Of a stretch of 64,000 bases of DNA, positions 18,337 through 27,453 are shown piece after piece. Position numbers and translations under genes: made by a program. The stretch covers positions 1,240,001-1,304,000 of the forward strand of contig NC_010694.1 of assembly GCF_000026185.1 (NCBI RefSeq), in the 5' to 3' direction. This stretch comes from Erwinia tasmaniensis Et1/99 (lineage in GTDB: Bacteria > Pseudomonadota > Gammaproteobacteria > Enterobacterales > Enterobacteriaceae). Below the pieces are notes generated by a model. The model had not been told where the DNA came from. It worked only from the letters and a program-made list of their open reading frames with translations, and did not search any database. Position 1 is the stretch's first letter; every line of letters starts with the position of its first letter.

Positions 18337-19786
18337 TTAGTAAGCTATGTTGATTTTACGCATTGCGTCACCAGGCTTAATTACTATGCAGTCTTCATCA
18401 CAGTGGTTATTTTCTGAAACTATATAATTATCAGGTATTGTGAAGTTATAACCTTTAACTTTTTTAATTTGCTCTGCCATACCCTTAATAACCCAGGGTG
18501 CAGCTGAGGAAATACCGCCAAATTCATCGCTTCTCTGTACATTAGAGAAGACGTTATATGCCGGATCGCTAATATCAAACATAACCTTGCCATTATATTC
18601 TCTGTCAATTTTGGCGGATAATTCTCCCGTTATCGCATGAAGCTCTCCATTCTGCGGGATTATAAAGCCTCTTATGATATTGTATTGGGAAAGAGAAGAG
18701 AGCACCAAGGCCATTGACAGGAAAGTTATTTTTTGATGTCGCTTGATGAAGTTTGTCATTGATACCAAGGCAATAAACATTAAACAGACAACAATCATTT
18801 CAATCCCGACAATAGATCTAAAGGATGTGAAAGATTCCTCTATAACCAAATTACACGAAAATGAACCAACAAGAAGAATAACAGATAAGCCTAGTTTATA
18901 TAACCCGCCCTTACTTTTAAATAATACTAGCGCGCCAATGGAAATTAAAAAACCGCTGAATATTGCATAATGTAAATTTGTGGTAATATCATAATTTGAA
19001 ACCGAGTAACTTATCGGGCCATCGAAAAACAAATATATTTTCTCCTTATACCCTGTTACCAGCTTTGACCTTTCAAGGCCTTCACTATCACCATATATGA
19101 TAGAAGGTAAAACTTTAACAAGGAATGCGGAGAATATAGCTCCAAATAAAGATACGAAGAAAGGAGGGATAAGGTTTTTTATATAAACCCTGTCATTGCC
19201 AAGGATGTTTTTAATGAAAACAAAAAACCAAAAAGGCCATCGCAGTTGGTTGATAAATTGCAAATGATAAAAAAATCAATAGCAAAGACGATGAAAATCT
19301 TAGAGGCGTTATCTTATTTGAGCTTATCAACGAGTAAGACTCAAGAGCTAGAATTAATGAGATAACAAAAGGGAAGCATGTTGCCCACGCCGTATAAACC
19401 TGTATGCATGGGGTGAGGCATAGCGAAACAGCAAGAAAAGCCCTTTTCTCTGGGCTGTTAAATATGTCATTTCTACTAAGGAAATGATATATCCTTACGC
19501 CTAGTATACCAACGCTTAGTGCAGAGATTAACCGAAGGAATGAGAATGACTCTATTCCATTCGAAGATACCTCGGCTAAATATCTGAATATAGCATAAGT
19601 TGGCCTCCCTGATTCTATATCCCATTTCATTGATGGGGTATTTCCAGACAAGATATTATTTAATGATGAATAGTCATCATAAAATGCGTAGTCGAATACA
19701 TATGCTGGAAAGAATGAAGCAAATAGTAAGAAGAATATCCCTATACTGTAATTTAATCTATTCCTATTTTCCATTTTAAATCCCAT
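18337..19786 (-). pseudogene. frameshifted O-antigen glucosyltransferase (GtrC/Glucos_trans_II type)
   Basis: Two overlapping frames make one membrane protein. The first (19786 to 19211) starts MENRNRLNYSIGIFFLLFAS and has the periplasmic loop FDYAFYDDYSS with paired acidic residues, then several membrane helices ending IYQPTAMAFLVF. The second (19263 to 18337) continues with FFVFIKNILGNDRVYIKN, more helices and the C-terminal soluble part DSEGLERSKLVTGYKEK and FDISDPAYN. Topology and the acidic loop fit serotype-converting glucosyltransferases carried by P22-like and Shigella phages, which add glucose to O-antigen at the periplasmic face. The shift falls in a T-rich run near 19211-19230. No gtrA or gtrB is nearby. 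Confidence 0.7.
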
Positions 19787-19981
19787 TAATATAAATATAT
19801 TTTGTTGCGTCTAATAGCGAAAATCAAATTCATAATATCACCAAAGACCACAATTTACGAGGTGGCTATCTTCATGCGTATAGAATTTCAACTAAAATTA
19901 TAGTTGTTCTGTGGTGGTTTACTGAATTTTGGCACCTGAACAGAGGTGATATGCTGACCTCAGAACAACACAGGTTTTCCA

Positions 19982-20059
19982 ATGAACAGAAGAAATTTCA
20001 GTCCTGAATTTAAACGCGAATAAGCCCAGTTAGTTCTCGAACATGACCCTGGTCCAATA
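19982..20059 (+). mobile_element. IS3-family orfA fragment
   Basis: ATG at 19982 opens MNRRNFSPEFKRE, then TAA, then AQLVLEHDPG in the same frame: the N-terminal helix-turn-helix segment of an IS3-family OrfA, broken by a stop and truncated within 30 codons. It is a different element and orientation from the debris beside it. Confidence 0.65.
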
Positions 20060-20167
20060 TCAGTGCAGCCATAGCTAGAGCGGTTTCCTCCCAATATCGG
20101 TGCCAGGATAAATCAGGGATCCGGGCCTGTTAGCAGGCTTCGGACAAATTCTGCAGGAGTCTGGTTA

Positions 20168-20847
20168 TTTAACGAGGAATGTGGCCGTTACGGCTTATAT
20201 TCCTGCCGCCAGTGCTCGATCTTCTTCTGAGCATATTCCAGTGACAGGAACCAGTGCACGTTCAGACATTCCTCACGCAGGCTGCCGTTAAATGACTCAA
20301 CCAGGGCGTTATCTGTAGGCTTCCCGGGGCGGGAGAGGTCCATCGTTACCCCGTTTGTATACGCCCAGTGATCCAGCGTTTTCGAGATAAATTCGCTGCC
20401 GTTGTCCGTCTGTAGCCGCCGTGTTACACGCTGCTGTGTCTGCCTGATCCATTCCATCACGTCGACCGCATCGTCACCGCGAAGTCCCTGGCCTACCTCG
20501 ATCGCCACGCATTCACGACTAAAATTATCGACTACAGTCAGGGCACGGATCCACAGCGCTCACGGCCGGGCGGATACGCATGTGCTGGCCGTCACGTACT
20601 GCCGCGGGCGTTTTGACCGCAGGTTCAGCCCTTCCAGACGTTAAATCCGATGGGTTTTCTAGTGGTTAACCAGCCAGCCCTCGCGCCGCAGCAGGATAGG
20701 GATCCGCTGTACACCCTAACGAATGCGGGTTTCTGCACCGGCCAAAGAAATCCCCATCTTTCTGCAGACTTCCTCCACCCGCGTACCTGTTTCTGCCTGC
20801 TTCAGGGCAAAAGCGATCTGCTCTTCGGTATAACGCGTCTTTTTCAT
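20168..20847 (-). mobile_element. IS3-family (IS407-like group) transposase remnant
   Basis: Starting at 20847 the frame reads MKKTRYTEEQIAFALKQAE, RVEEVCRKMGIS, the start of an IS407-group OrfA. It is interrupted, the middle is missing, and the C-terminal OrfB integrase core follows at 20508-20188 with VTRRLQTDNGSEFIS (second catalytic Asp), MDLSRPGKPTDNALVESFNGS and LREECLNVHWF (catalytic Glu in the second). The first DDE aspartate and the orfA/orfB junction are lost, so it is inactive. It sits between the glucosyltransferase remnant and the integrase remnant inside the prophage scar. Confidence 0.8.
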
Positions 20848-20993
20848 GCCGGATGACCTTATTTGTTCAGGGTAAGAAAGGTCGGAAACCCTACTTTACG
20901 CCGGTACTGAAAAAAATGAAGAAATCCCTGTTTCAGGGAGAAGGTCAATTACGCCGGAACCTCAAAAAGTGTGTGGAACTCAAACGGGTGTCT

Positions 20994-21276
20994 TTACAAA
21001 AGCAGCGCTATCTTTTTGGCTTTACGGGCATCGCTGGGGTTGATTCCTTTTGCCTGTATCGAACGCGCCTCATCACGCTTACGGCGTGCCCCAGCCAGGT
21101 AGACTTCCCCGTGAATGCCAAAAGAGAGCATCTCGGGGTTGCTAACGAAGCGACAGCGAAAACGCCAGCCCTTTGCGCTGTTCACCTCAACAAGAAGCAA
21201 CAGACCCTCGGCATTGTTGAGCGTGTAGGGTTTTCCAGTGTTTTAGCGTTTAATTGGGATATCAGATAAGCAGCAT
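20994..21276 (-). pseudogene. phage integrase remnant (P4/IntS-like N-terminus)
   Basis: The N-terminal DUF4102 arm-binding domain of a tyrosine recombinase. The frame reads LSDIPIKR, an in-frame TAA, NTGKPYTLNNAEGLLLLVEVN, KGWRFRCRFVSNPEML, SFGIHGEVYLAGARRKRDEAR and INPSDARKAKK, then stops. The catalytic domain is gone. It is transcribed in the same direction as argW and begins 164 bases beyond the tRNA 3' end, as intS does beside argW in E. coli. An ATG at 21274-21276 is out of frame with the body, so start, reading frame and C-terminus are all damaged. Confidence 0.8.
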
Positions 21277-21439
21277 GTGTATAGAAAAAAATCGAACCTG
21301 GTTACACACAATGCTATGCACAACCATGTATAGAACCCATGAGATATAGCTGGACGCCATGGGAAGTGGGTACGCTGTTATATTGCTGTATGTAAAGGGG
21401 AGGGGGTTAGACTTTCTGGAACGTACTGGGAAGTGCAAA

Positions 21440-21453
21440 TGGTGTCCCCTGCA
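21440..21453 (+). repeat. tRNA-side prophage attachment core
   Basis: TGGTGTCCCCTGCA, the complement of the tRNA-Arg 3' end including CCA, repeated exactly at 16727-16740. It marks the tRNA-proximal end of the integrated element. Confidence 0.75.
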
Positions 21454-21514
21454 GGAATCGAACCTGCAACTAGCCCTTAGGAGGGGCTCGTTATATCCAT
21501 TTAACTAAGGAGAC
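21440..21514 (-). tRNA. argW: tRNA-Arg (anticodon CCU)
   Basis: A 75-base tRNA gene: acceptor GTCTCCT pairs with AGGGGAC before A and CCA. The anticodon arm is AGCCC-CTCCTAA-GGGCT with anticodon CCT at 21481-21479, and the T arm contains GGTTCGATTCC. It differs from E. coli argW by only a few bases. It decodes the rare AGG codon. In E. coli argW is the integration site of the CPS-53/KplE1 prophage and of Sf6- and HK620-like phages, which matches the remnants to its left. The gene remains complete. Confidence 0.95.
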
Positions 21515-21551
21515 ATTGGGATACGGCGCATCACTGCTAAACCGGGGCGCT

Positions 21552-21581
21552 ATCTTAGCGTAAAAGCTCATGTTTTTTCAA
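21552..21581 (-). promoter_or_regulatory. argW promoter
   Basis: On the minus strand TTGAAA (21581-21576), an 18-base spacer and TAAGAT (21557-21552), followed by a GC-rich stretch typical of stringently controlled tRNA promoters, 38 bases before the mature tRNA. Confidence 0.55.
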
Positions 21582-21621
21582 GCTTTACCTTGAACAGCCC
21601 TATTTAATTGTTGATGCAAAG

Positions 21622-22884
21622 CTATGCAGACCCTACATCAACACGTATCAGGAATGTTGAACCCATATTTTGACGGGATTTCACTCGGATTTTGCCATTA
21701 AATATTTTGACAAAGTTTTTTATGATGGTAAGCCCCAAACCAAGTCCTTGCCGGGTTTCCTTTTCAGCACCCTGATTGAAAGGACGATAAAGCGTGTTGA
21801 GTTTCTTTATATCAAATCCACAACCATTATCTTTTACGCGCAGGTAAAGATGAGAACCTGTAATTTTTATGGACAGGTAAATTCTGCCATTTTTTGTGTT
21901 CTTGTCGGCGTTATCTAATAAATTGATAATGATTGAGAGTAATTTTTGCTTGTCGGACTGAATGCGTTTATTCTTTGACGTGCAGCGTGGTATAAAAACA
22001 TTATTGTTATTATTATTTTGAAAGGGGAGTTGTGACTCATTTATTAGTTCCTTAAGATAAAATGCTGAGTTGTTTAGCCGTGTGTTACCTGTTTCTATTT
22101 TCGAGTATTCGAGAATTTCTCTGGTTTGATGGAATATTTTTTCGGAATGCGATTTTATATTTTTTATATGCCTGTAGGCTTCAGTATAATCACCGCTGAC
22201 ATCTATCATTTCAGAAGATATCTGTATTTTTTGGATCGATCCTGATAGCTCATGGTATATGGCGGAAATAAATACGTTCTTTTCAAGTAAAGTTTGCTTC
22301 AATTTTGTAATGTGCCGCCACAAAAGTATAATTAGTACAAAGAAAAGAATGATACATAATAAGGCATAATATTTGGCGTAAGCCGAGTTATCTTTTATGA
22401 TGTTTTTTGTGGTGTTAAAGTGGTCTATTTGAATTTTGTAGATAACCTCCTGTAAGTCCATCATGCTCGACTGCATTTGCGGCATAAAAGCAAGGGCTTT
22501 GACGTTTCTATCCGGATTATTGGCGTTGGTAGAGTAAATTGCACTCAATTGCTCGCTTTCATCTTTTATTTTTTTTAATAAAATAAGGAATTCGTCGTCG
22601 TAGAAAAAATCGGTGTTGCTGTTGGATTTGTTTTGCAGAATTTTGATTTTTGAATCGAAAATTTTCTTTTTGATTGAAAAATCCTCGAGGCTTCCCCCCG
22701 ACAGTAAAAAAATTCTCATGCGCTCGAATGCGAGGAAAGTGACCTCTGCGGTTGAATAGTTATCAAGGCTGGGTTCAATCTCTTTGTACTGCTCTCTGAC
22801 GCTATTGAATTTATTTATCGTGCTAAATATCATTACGCTAAACATTAACAACAGGATTAGCATGTACAGGTATGTTCTTTTCAT
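21622..22884 (-). CDS. membrane sensor histidine kinase of a BetR-linked operon
   Basis: Inner-membrane histidine kinase of 420 residues. Membrane helix about 5-21, a roughly 150-residue periplasmic helical domain (22-170), second helix about 171-190, then the kinase core with His211 in ISAIYHELSGSIQKI, N box IINLLDNADKNTKNG, G1 VKDNGCGFD and G2 GLGLGLTI. The H box departs from the usual HELRTPL. The start at 22884 shares bases with the upstream stop (TAATG) and follows GAGG, so it is translationally coupled to the periplasmic-protein gene. It is last in a four-gene operon and its partner is presumably the BetR-type regulator. The signal sensed is unknown. Confidence 0.88.
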   Translation of the reverse strand: MKRTYLYMLILLLMFSVMIFSTINKFNSVREQYKEIEPSLDNYSTAEVTFLAFERMRIFLLSGGSLEDFSIKKKIFDSKIKILQNKSNSNTDFFYDDEFLILLKKIKDESEQLSAIYSTNANNPDRNVKALAFMPQMQSSMMDLQEVIYKIQIDHFNTTKNIIKDNSAYAKYYALLCIILFFVLIILLWRHITKLKQTLLEKNVFISAIYHELSGSIQKIQISSEMIDVSGDYTEAYRHIKNIKSHSEKIFHQTREILEYSKIETGNTRLNNSAFYLKELINESQLPFQNNNNNNVFIPRCTSKNKRIQSDKQKLLSIIINLLDNADKNTKNGRIYLSIKITGSHLYLRVKDNGCGFDIKKLNTLYRPFNQGAEKETRQGLGLGLTIIKNFVKIFNGKIRVKSRQNMGSTFLIRVDVGSA

Positions 22885-23336
22885 TACAGAGCCTCGATAG
22901 TACCGATCTGCCAAACGGTTTTCGCGTTGACGTCTAATGTCTTTAGCTCTGGATACTTGTCTCTGGGATAGATAACCACATATGGCCCCATTTCGGAAAT
23001 GTCAATATAGTTGTTATCTCTCTTGTAAGCCAGAATGACGTTATATTTTAGCAGCTCGGCAACGGGCAGCGTATAACTGTAATCATCCAGTGCAAATACG
23101 CGTATTGATCCTGAACTGACATGGTAAGCCTCCAGCAGATCTTTCAGTCTGACTCCGGTGAAAACGCTCTCTGGCGTGAAGTTTGTGGAGGTCTTTATTT
23201 CCAAAGACGGCATTTTTTCCAAGTCGGGGGTCGTGATGTTAACCCTGATGCCCTTATTGACTAAAACCAGACTGTCTCCTTGAGCCAGACAGAAGTAGCT
23301 GAAGAAGATTGAAAACACGAAAAGAATATATTTCAT
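22884..23336 (-). CDS. periplasmic protein with molybdopterin-oxidoreductase-like fold
   Basis: A 150-residue secreted protein: signal peptide MKYILFVFSIFFSYFCLAQG with cleavage near residue 19. The mature part fits the sulfite-oxidase-like molybdopterin-binding fold (PF00174-like): VFTGVRLKDLLEAYHV, IRVFALDDYSYTLPVAELL, ILAYKRDN and GPYVVIYPRD, then WQIGTIEAL. The mature sequence has no cysteine, so the molybdenum-ligating Cys of true sulfite oxidases is absent and catalysis is unlikely. I infer a ligand-binding or sensor role for the kinase encoded next. It overlaps the acetyltransferase gene by four bases (ATGA) and the kinase gene by one. Confidence 0.7.
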   Translation of the reverse strand: MKYILFVFSIFFSYFCLAQGDSLVLVNKGIRVNITTPDLEKMPSLEIKTSTNFTPESVFTGVRLKDLLEAYHVSSGSIRVFALDDYSYTLPVAELLKYNVILAYKRDNNYIDISEMGPYVVIYPRDKYPELKTLDVNAKTVWQIGTIEAL

Positions 23337-23773
23337 ATATTTTCCCGGTATTTTTTAAATATTAGCTGACCAAACTCATCAACGCCCGCCGGCTGCCATC
23401 CACGCTGTCGATAGAAACGTTCGGCTTTTGATCCCGCATCTGTGGTCAGGCTAATTTCCGATGTATCCTGTTCAAAAAACCACGTTGTGACCAGTGAAAG
23501 AAGGTGTGATCCTATGCCTTTATGGTGATATTCAGGCTTAACAAACAGCCCGCCAACTAAGGGTTCAGGAATAAAAATACCCAATGCGTATCCCACACAG
23601 TCGTTATCTTTTTTACAAATCCATCCGCCGCCCTGACGGATGTCATCCAGAGCCTGTTCTCTTTGCAGATATTGGATCTGATGGCCGTGTACCAGATTTT
23701 CATGCACTGAAAATCTGATATCGTAAACGTCCTTCAGGTGTTGCTCAGTTAACTTATGGAAAGTGATGCTCAT
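23333..23773 (-). CDS. GNAT acetyltransferase within the two-component operon
   Basis: A 146-residue GNAT-family N-acetyltransferase. It starts MSITFHKLTEQHLKDVYDIR; the acetyl-CoA core is GLFVKPEYHHKGIGSHLL (motif A, about residues 80-97), followed by ISLTTDAGSKAERFYRQRGWQPAG (motif B), the standard C-terminal pattern. It lies between the response-regulator gene (9-base gap) and the periplasmic-protein gene (4-base overlap), so it belongs to one transcript. It might acetylate the regulator or a small molecule linked to the signal; neither is shown. Confidence 0.88.
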   Translation of the reverse strand: MSITFHKLTEQHLKDVYDIRFSVHENLVHGHQIQYLQREQALDDIRQGGGWICKKDNDCVGYALGIFIPEPLVGGLFVKPEYHHKGIGSHLLSLVTTWFFEQDTSEISLTTDAGSKAERFYRQRGWQPAGVDEFGQLIFKKYRENI

Positions 23774-23782
23774 TGATTAACC

Positions 23783-24559
23783 TCAATCTTTAAAAAACAG
23801 GGTGTTCAAAAGAATGGATGAGAGAATTAACGTTCTTGTCGGCTTCTCAATAATTTCAATGTCGTATTTAATTATCGCTTTGCCAATCTCTTTTTCATGC
23901 TGATTGAGCTGTCCGGTGAGAAGGATAACAGGGCAGCGATCGTTCTTTTCTCTGATGGCCTCAATCACCCGTTCGGAGTTTTCTCCGTAATCTAACAGCC
24001 AGTCAATAATGAAACAATCAAAGCTCTTATTGCCTATTTCCCGTAAGATCTCATCTTTCGTTTGAAATATTTCTGCTTCGATGCCAAACCTGCTGCAAAC
24101 GGACTTTAATAACTCAAGGATATCGGCATCATTGTCAAGTATAGCGATTCTGGGTGCTGGCAGGAAATCGAGTTTTCTGACGCGATACATCTTTGTGTTT
24201 TTCTGATGGTAATTAGCATCAATAATATAATTCTGACCATCCTTGAACGCATAGTTTTCTTCTTTTTCGATATTTTCCGTGGCTTCCGCGTCAACCTCTA
24301 CATTGCATCTTACGTGCATATCCTTGATAACGAAAATGCAGTTGTGCTCTCTGCCACCATCAAAAGAGGCGTTGAAGTAGCGGTATATTTTCTTTATTTC
24401 CGCAATCGTCACACCCCTTTTACCATCGAGTTTCTGCCTGGCGCTGTTGTATTTAATGGTGAGTATGTCTGCCACGGTCGAAGCCTGTTTTCTTTTATCA
24501 ACCCCTTTTTCATCGAGCAACTCGTGGATTTTGTGCAGGTTTGTTGTTTTTTTGTCCAT
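23783..24559 (-). CDS. BetR-domain response regulator
   Basis: A 258-residue regulator with reversed domain order. Residues 5-65 form a helix-turn-helix of BetR type (KQASTVADILTIKYNSARQK, GVTIAEIKKIYRYF). Residues 66-130 are a linker of uncertain fold. A receiver domain follows with acidic Asp142/Asp144 in ILDNDAD, phosphoacceptor Asp186 in CFIIDWLLD, Thr in LLTGQ and Lys239 in IIEKP. BetR-receiver proteins are known in Proteobacteria but rarely studied. It is the first gene of the operon with the acetyltransferase, periplasmic protein and kinase. The ribosome site is weak (GACGACGATC before ATG). Confidence 0.82.
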   Translation of the reverse strand: MDKKTTNLHKIHELLDEKGVDKRKQASTVADILTIKYNSARQKLDGKRGVTIAEIKKIYRYFNASFDGGREHNCIFVIKDMHVRCNVEVDAEATENIEKEENYAFKDGQNYIIDANYHQKNTKMYRVRKLDFLPAPRIAILDNDADILELLKSVCSRFGIEAEIFQTKDEILREIGNKSFDCFIIDWLLDYGENSERVIEAIREKNDRCPVILLTGQLNQHEKEIGKAIIKYDIEIIEKPTRTLILSSILLNTLFFKD

Positions 24560-25346
24560 GATCGTCGTCAGTTGAATAGTTGTCGCGTGGCCTGAGCGTG
24601 AAGAATTTCAGCAATACATTAACAAATGTTACATGATCATGGCGTGATAAGAAATTTTTTTTACCAATACATCCTGTTGATAAATCGGGAAAAAAAATAA
24701 CACTCAAAAAAAATACAAAATGACACTCAAAACACACTCGATCCAAGCGCTTTTATGATGCTACTATAACCATGAAATGAAGGAACAGGCTGGCAATCTG
24801 CATGTCAGCCGCAAAAGTAAGGTGCGCAAGGAAGGCGTATACTGCCCGACACCAGGGAACCATTAAAAATAATTATATGTACTATTTTTTTTTATTATGG
24901 ATGTAGTCATTTTCGAAGTAGGCAAGTTCACGGATGCGGGCATCATACAAGAAAGATGAGGTCGGACGCTGAGCCTTCGCCCATCCTGCTGTTTATGTTC
25001 CCATTACCGCAATGGCGCTGTTCTCCCGCTCCTCCCATTGCCCCTTGAGATAACATCTGCGCGGTTCTCTTTTGTCTTCCCTGGCACGCAATGGCAACGG
25101 GCTTTACGGCTGAAATGCCTCTTTTGCCTAATCCATTTTATCCCTCATCTTTTCCTGCCGCCACCGGGTGACGTTGTCGTCAGTCAATGCCCGTTGTCGA
25201 GTCATGTCACAGCGCTGACGGAGTCTGGGTTTTTATCTATAGAAGCAACGGTTAAAGCGCTTTGAGCGCCTGTCAGAATGGTGCAGTTGTCACAATGTTT
25301 GTGCTACTATCCACCCATAAATTTAACAATATATGACTCTCCTTCT
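24560..25346. other. long intergenic region without recognisable gene
   Basis: About 790 bases between the divergent regulator operon and ccmA. The left 220 bases are AT-rich with A and T runs and should hold the regulator promoter. The right 560 bases have ordinary composition but only short reading frames without protein-like content, no tRNA and no clear terminator. It may be gene debris; I see no identifiable function. Confidence 0.6.
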
Positions 25347-25961
25347 ATGCTGGCAGCCCGAAACCTGACATGTCTGCGCGACGATCGTGCGCTGTTTAGC
25401 GATCTCAGTTTCACCGTGTCGCCGGGCGATATTGTGCAGGTAGAGGGGCCAAACGGTGTCGGCAAAACCTCCCTGCTGCGCATTCTCACCGGGCTCAGCC
25501 ATGCGGAGCAGGGCGAAGTGCTCTGGCAGCAGCAGCGTATTCAACATCAGCGTGAAAACTATCACGCCAGTCTGCTTTACCTCGGCCATCAGCCCGGAGT
25601 TAAGGCGTCGCTGACCCCTTACGAAAATCTCCGCTTCTGGTATGCGCATCGTCCCCCGGATGAGTTGTGGCATGCGCTGGAGCAGGTTGACCTGATTGGT
25701 TATGAGGACCTGCCGGTTGCACAACTTTCGGCTGGCCAGCAGCGCCGCGTAGCGGCGGCGCGTCTCTGGCTAAGCCCGGCGCCGTTATGGATACTTGATG
25801 AGCCGCTCACGGCGATCGATAAATCCGGGGTGGAAAAGCTGATGGCGCAGTTTGTACGCCATACGCAGCAGGGCGGGGCCGTCGTTCTCACCACACATCA
25901 GGAGCTGCCCACGTCGATGCGCAATCTGCGGCGCATTTGCCTCACGGCGGGGAGGGGCTGA
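25347..25961 (+). CDS. ccmA: heme exporter ATPase CcmA
   Basis: ABC ATPase of 204 residues that, with CcmB, CcmC and CcmD, releases holo-CcmE during cytochrome c maturation. Walker A is GPNGVGKTS (residue 35 on), the Q loop lies near GHQPGVK, the signature is [15 protein letters not shown] and Walker B is [12 protein letters not shown] with the H loop TTHQE. ATG 25347 is chosen because [12 protein letters not shown] aligns with MLEARELLC of E. coli; no strong ribosome site is seen. It opens the nine-gene ccm operon, in which nearly all genes overlap. Unlike in E. coli, the nap genes are not immediately upstream. Confidence 0.95.
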   Translation: MLAARNLTCLRDDRALFSDLSFTVSPGDIVQVEGPNGVGKTSLLRILTGLSHAEQGEVLWQQQRIQHQRENYHASLLYLGHQPGVKASLTPYENLRFWYAHRPPDELWHALEQVDLIGYEDLPVAQLSAGQQRRVAAARLWLSPAPLWILDEPLTAIDKSGVEKLMAQFVRHTQQGGAVVLTTHQELPTSMRNLRRICLTAGRG

Positions 25962-26620
25962 TGTTTTTATCCGTCCTAAAACGAGAATTACGCATTGCGT
26001 TTCGCGGTACTGCGGAAATCCTCAACCCGCTCTGGTTCTTTCTGATTGTGGTAACGCTGTTTCCGTTAGGTATTGGTGCCGATCCCCAGCTGCTGGCGCG
26101 TATTGCGCCCGGTATTGTTTGGGTGGCGGCGCTGCTCTCCTCACTGCTGGCGTTGGAACGGCTGTTCCGCGATGATTTTCTCGATGGTTCACTGGAACAG
26201 CTGCTGCTGCTGCCCGTTCCGCTGCCGTTAATCGTATTGAGTAAAGTGGTCGCACACTGGCTGGTTACCGGGCTGCCGTTACTTCTCCTGTCGCCGCTCA
26301 TCGCGCTATTGCTGGCGCTGGATTTTGCCAGCTGGCGAGCGGTGGCGCTGACATTATTACTCGGAACGCCAACGCTCAGCCTGCTGGGCGCGATTGGCGT
26401 TGGTCTGACGGTGGGGCTGCGTCGCGGCGGGGTTTTACTTAGCTTACTGGTATTGCCGCTGGCCGTGCCGGTGCTAATTTTCGCCAGTGCGGCCATTGAT
26501 GCCGCAGAGCAGGGGATGGCGATTAGCGGCTACCTGGCTATTCTTGGCGCTATTCTCGCAGGCAGCGCCGTCCTCGCGCCCTTTGCCACCGCCGCAGCAT
26601 TACGAATAAGCGTTAACTAA
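25961..26620 (+). CDS. ccmB: heme exporter membrane subunit CcmB
   Basis: Inner-membrane subunit of the CcmABCD complex, 219 residues with six hydrophobic helices. It has the family FRGTAEILNPLWFFLIVVTLFPLG-type N-terminus, LLALERLFRDDFLDGSLEQL and the C-terminal PFATAAALRIS. The start ATG overlaps the ccmA stop by one base (TGATG), implying coupled translation. The match to E. coli CcmB is close over the whole length. Confidence 0.95.
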   Translation: MFLSVLKRELRIAFRGTAEILNPLWFFLIVVTLFPLGIGADPQLLARIAPGIVWVAALLSSLLALERLFRDDFLDGSLEQLLLLPVPLPLIVLSKVVAHWLVTGLPLLLLSPLIALLLALDFASWRAVALTLLLGTPTLSLLGAIGVGLTVGLRRGGVLLSLLVLPLAVPVLIFASAAIDAAEQGMAISGYLAILGAILAGSAVLAPFATAAALRISVN

Positions 26621-26709
26621 TTGACTGGTAATGAAAAATACTGAAGCTGCGCGTATGCTCCGCCATGGGTTAACAGCACGTATCAACTTTTATTGTGAGC
26701 AAGATAACA

Positions 26710-27453
26710 ATGTGGAAATGGATACATCAACTGGGCAAGCCTGAGCGGCTGTACTCGTTATGCGGGCGCTTTGTGCCGTGGTTTGCCATTCCGGGCGTAG
26801 CATCTTTGCTGCTCGGCTGGGCGTGGGGGTTCGGGTTTGCTCCGCCCGATTATCAGCAGGGTGACAGCTATCGTATCATCTACATTCATGTCCCCGCCGC
26901 GATGTGGTCGATGGGTATTTATGCCTCAATGGCGATAGCCGCGCTGGTCGGGCTGGTCTGGCAGTGGAAAATCGCCGACATTGCCGCAATGGCGATGGCT
27001 CCTGTGGGGGCGGTATTCACCTTTATCGCGCTGGTCACCGGCTCAGCCTGGGGGAAGCCGATGTGGGGAACCTGGTGGATATGGGATGCGCGTCTGACTT
27101 CCGAACTGGTGCTGCTGTTCTTATATATGGGCACGATAGCGCTGTATCACGCGGTCGACGATCGCCGTATGGCCGCGCGTGCTGCCGGTATTCTGATCCT
27201 GGTTGGCGTGGTCAATCTGCCGGTGATCCACTACTCGGTACAGTGGTGGAATACCCTGCATCAAGGTTCTTCCGGCGTGTTACAGCAGGCTATCGACCCC
27301 AGCATGCGTACGCCTCTGCGCTGGTCTATTCTCGGCTATTTGCTGGTGTTTATTACCCTGACGCTGATGCGCCTGCGTAACCTGCTGTTGCAGGCTGAAC
27401 GCCATCGCCCATGGGTGGTCGAGCTGGCCGCGAAGGGAGGGCGTAAAGCATGA
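26710..27453 (+). CDS. ccmC: heme handling protein CcmC
   Basis: Inner-membrane protein of 247 residues that presents heme to CcmE. It has six membrane helices and the periplasmic tryptophan-rich WWD signature WGTWWIWDARLTSELVL. The flanking heme-ligand histidines known in E. coli (His60 and His184) are present in YIHVPAAMW and IHYSVQWW. ATG 26710 aligns with the E. coli start; a GTG five codons upstream is an alternative. It follows ccmB after an 89-base gap, the only sizeable gap in the operon. Confidence 0.95.
   Translation: MWKWIHQLGKPERLYSLCGRFVPWFAIPGVASLLLGWAWGFGFAPPDYQQGDSYRIIYIHVPAAMWSMGIYASMAIAALVGLVWQWKIADIAAMAMAPVGAVFTFIALVTGSAWGKPMWGTWWIWDARLTSELVLLFLYMGTIALYHAVDDRRMAARAAGILILVGVVNLPVIHYSVQWWNTLHQGSSGVLQQAIDPSMRTPLRWSILGYLLVFITLTLMRLRNLLLQAERHRPWVVELAAKGGRKA

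Noticed and set aside
24780..25346. Possible small RNA or degenerate gene upstream of ccmA
   Set aside because: No terminator, conserved motif or protein-like reading frame is visible; left as unexplained intergenic DNA.
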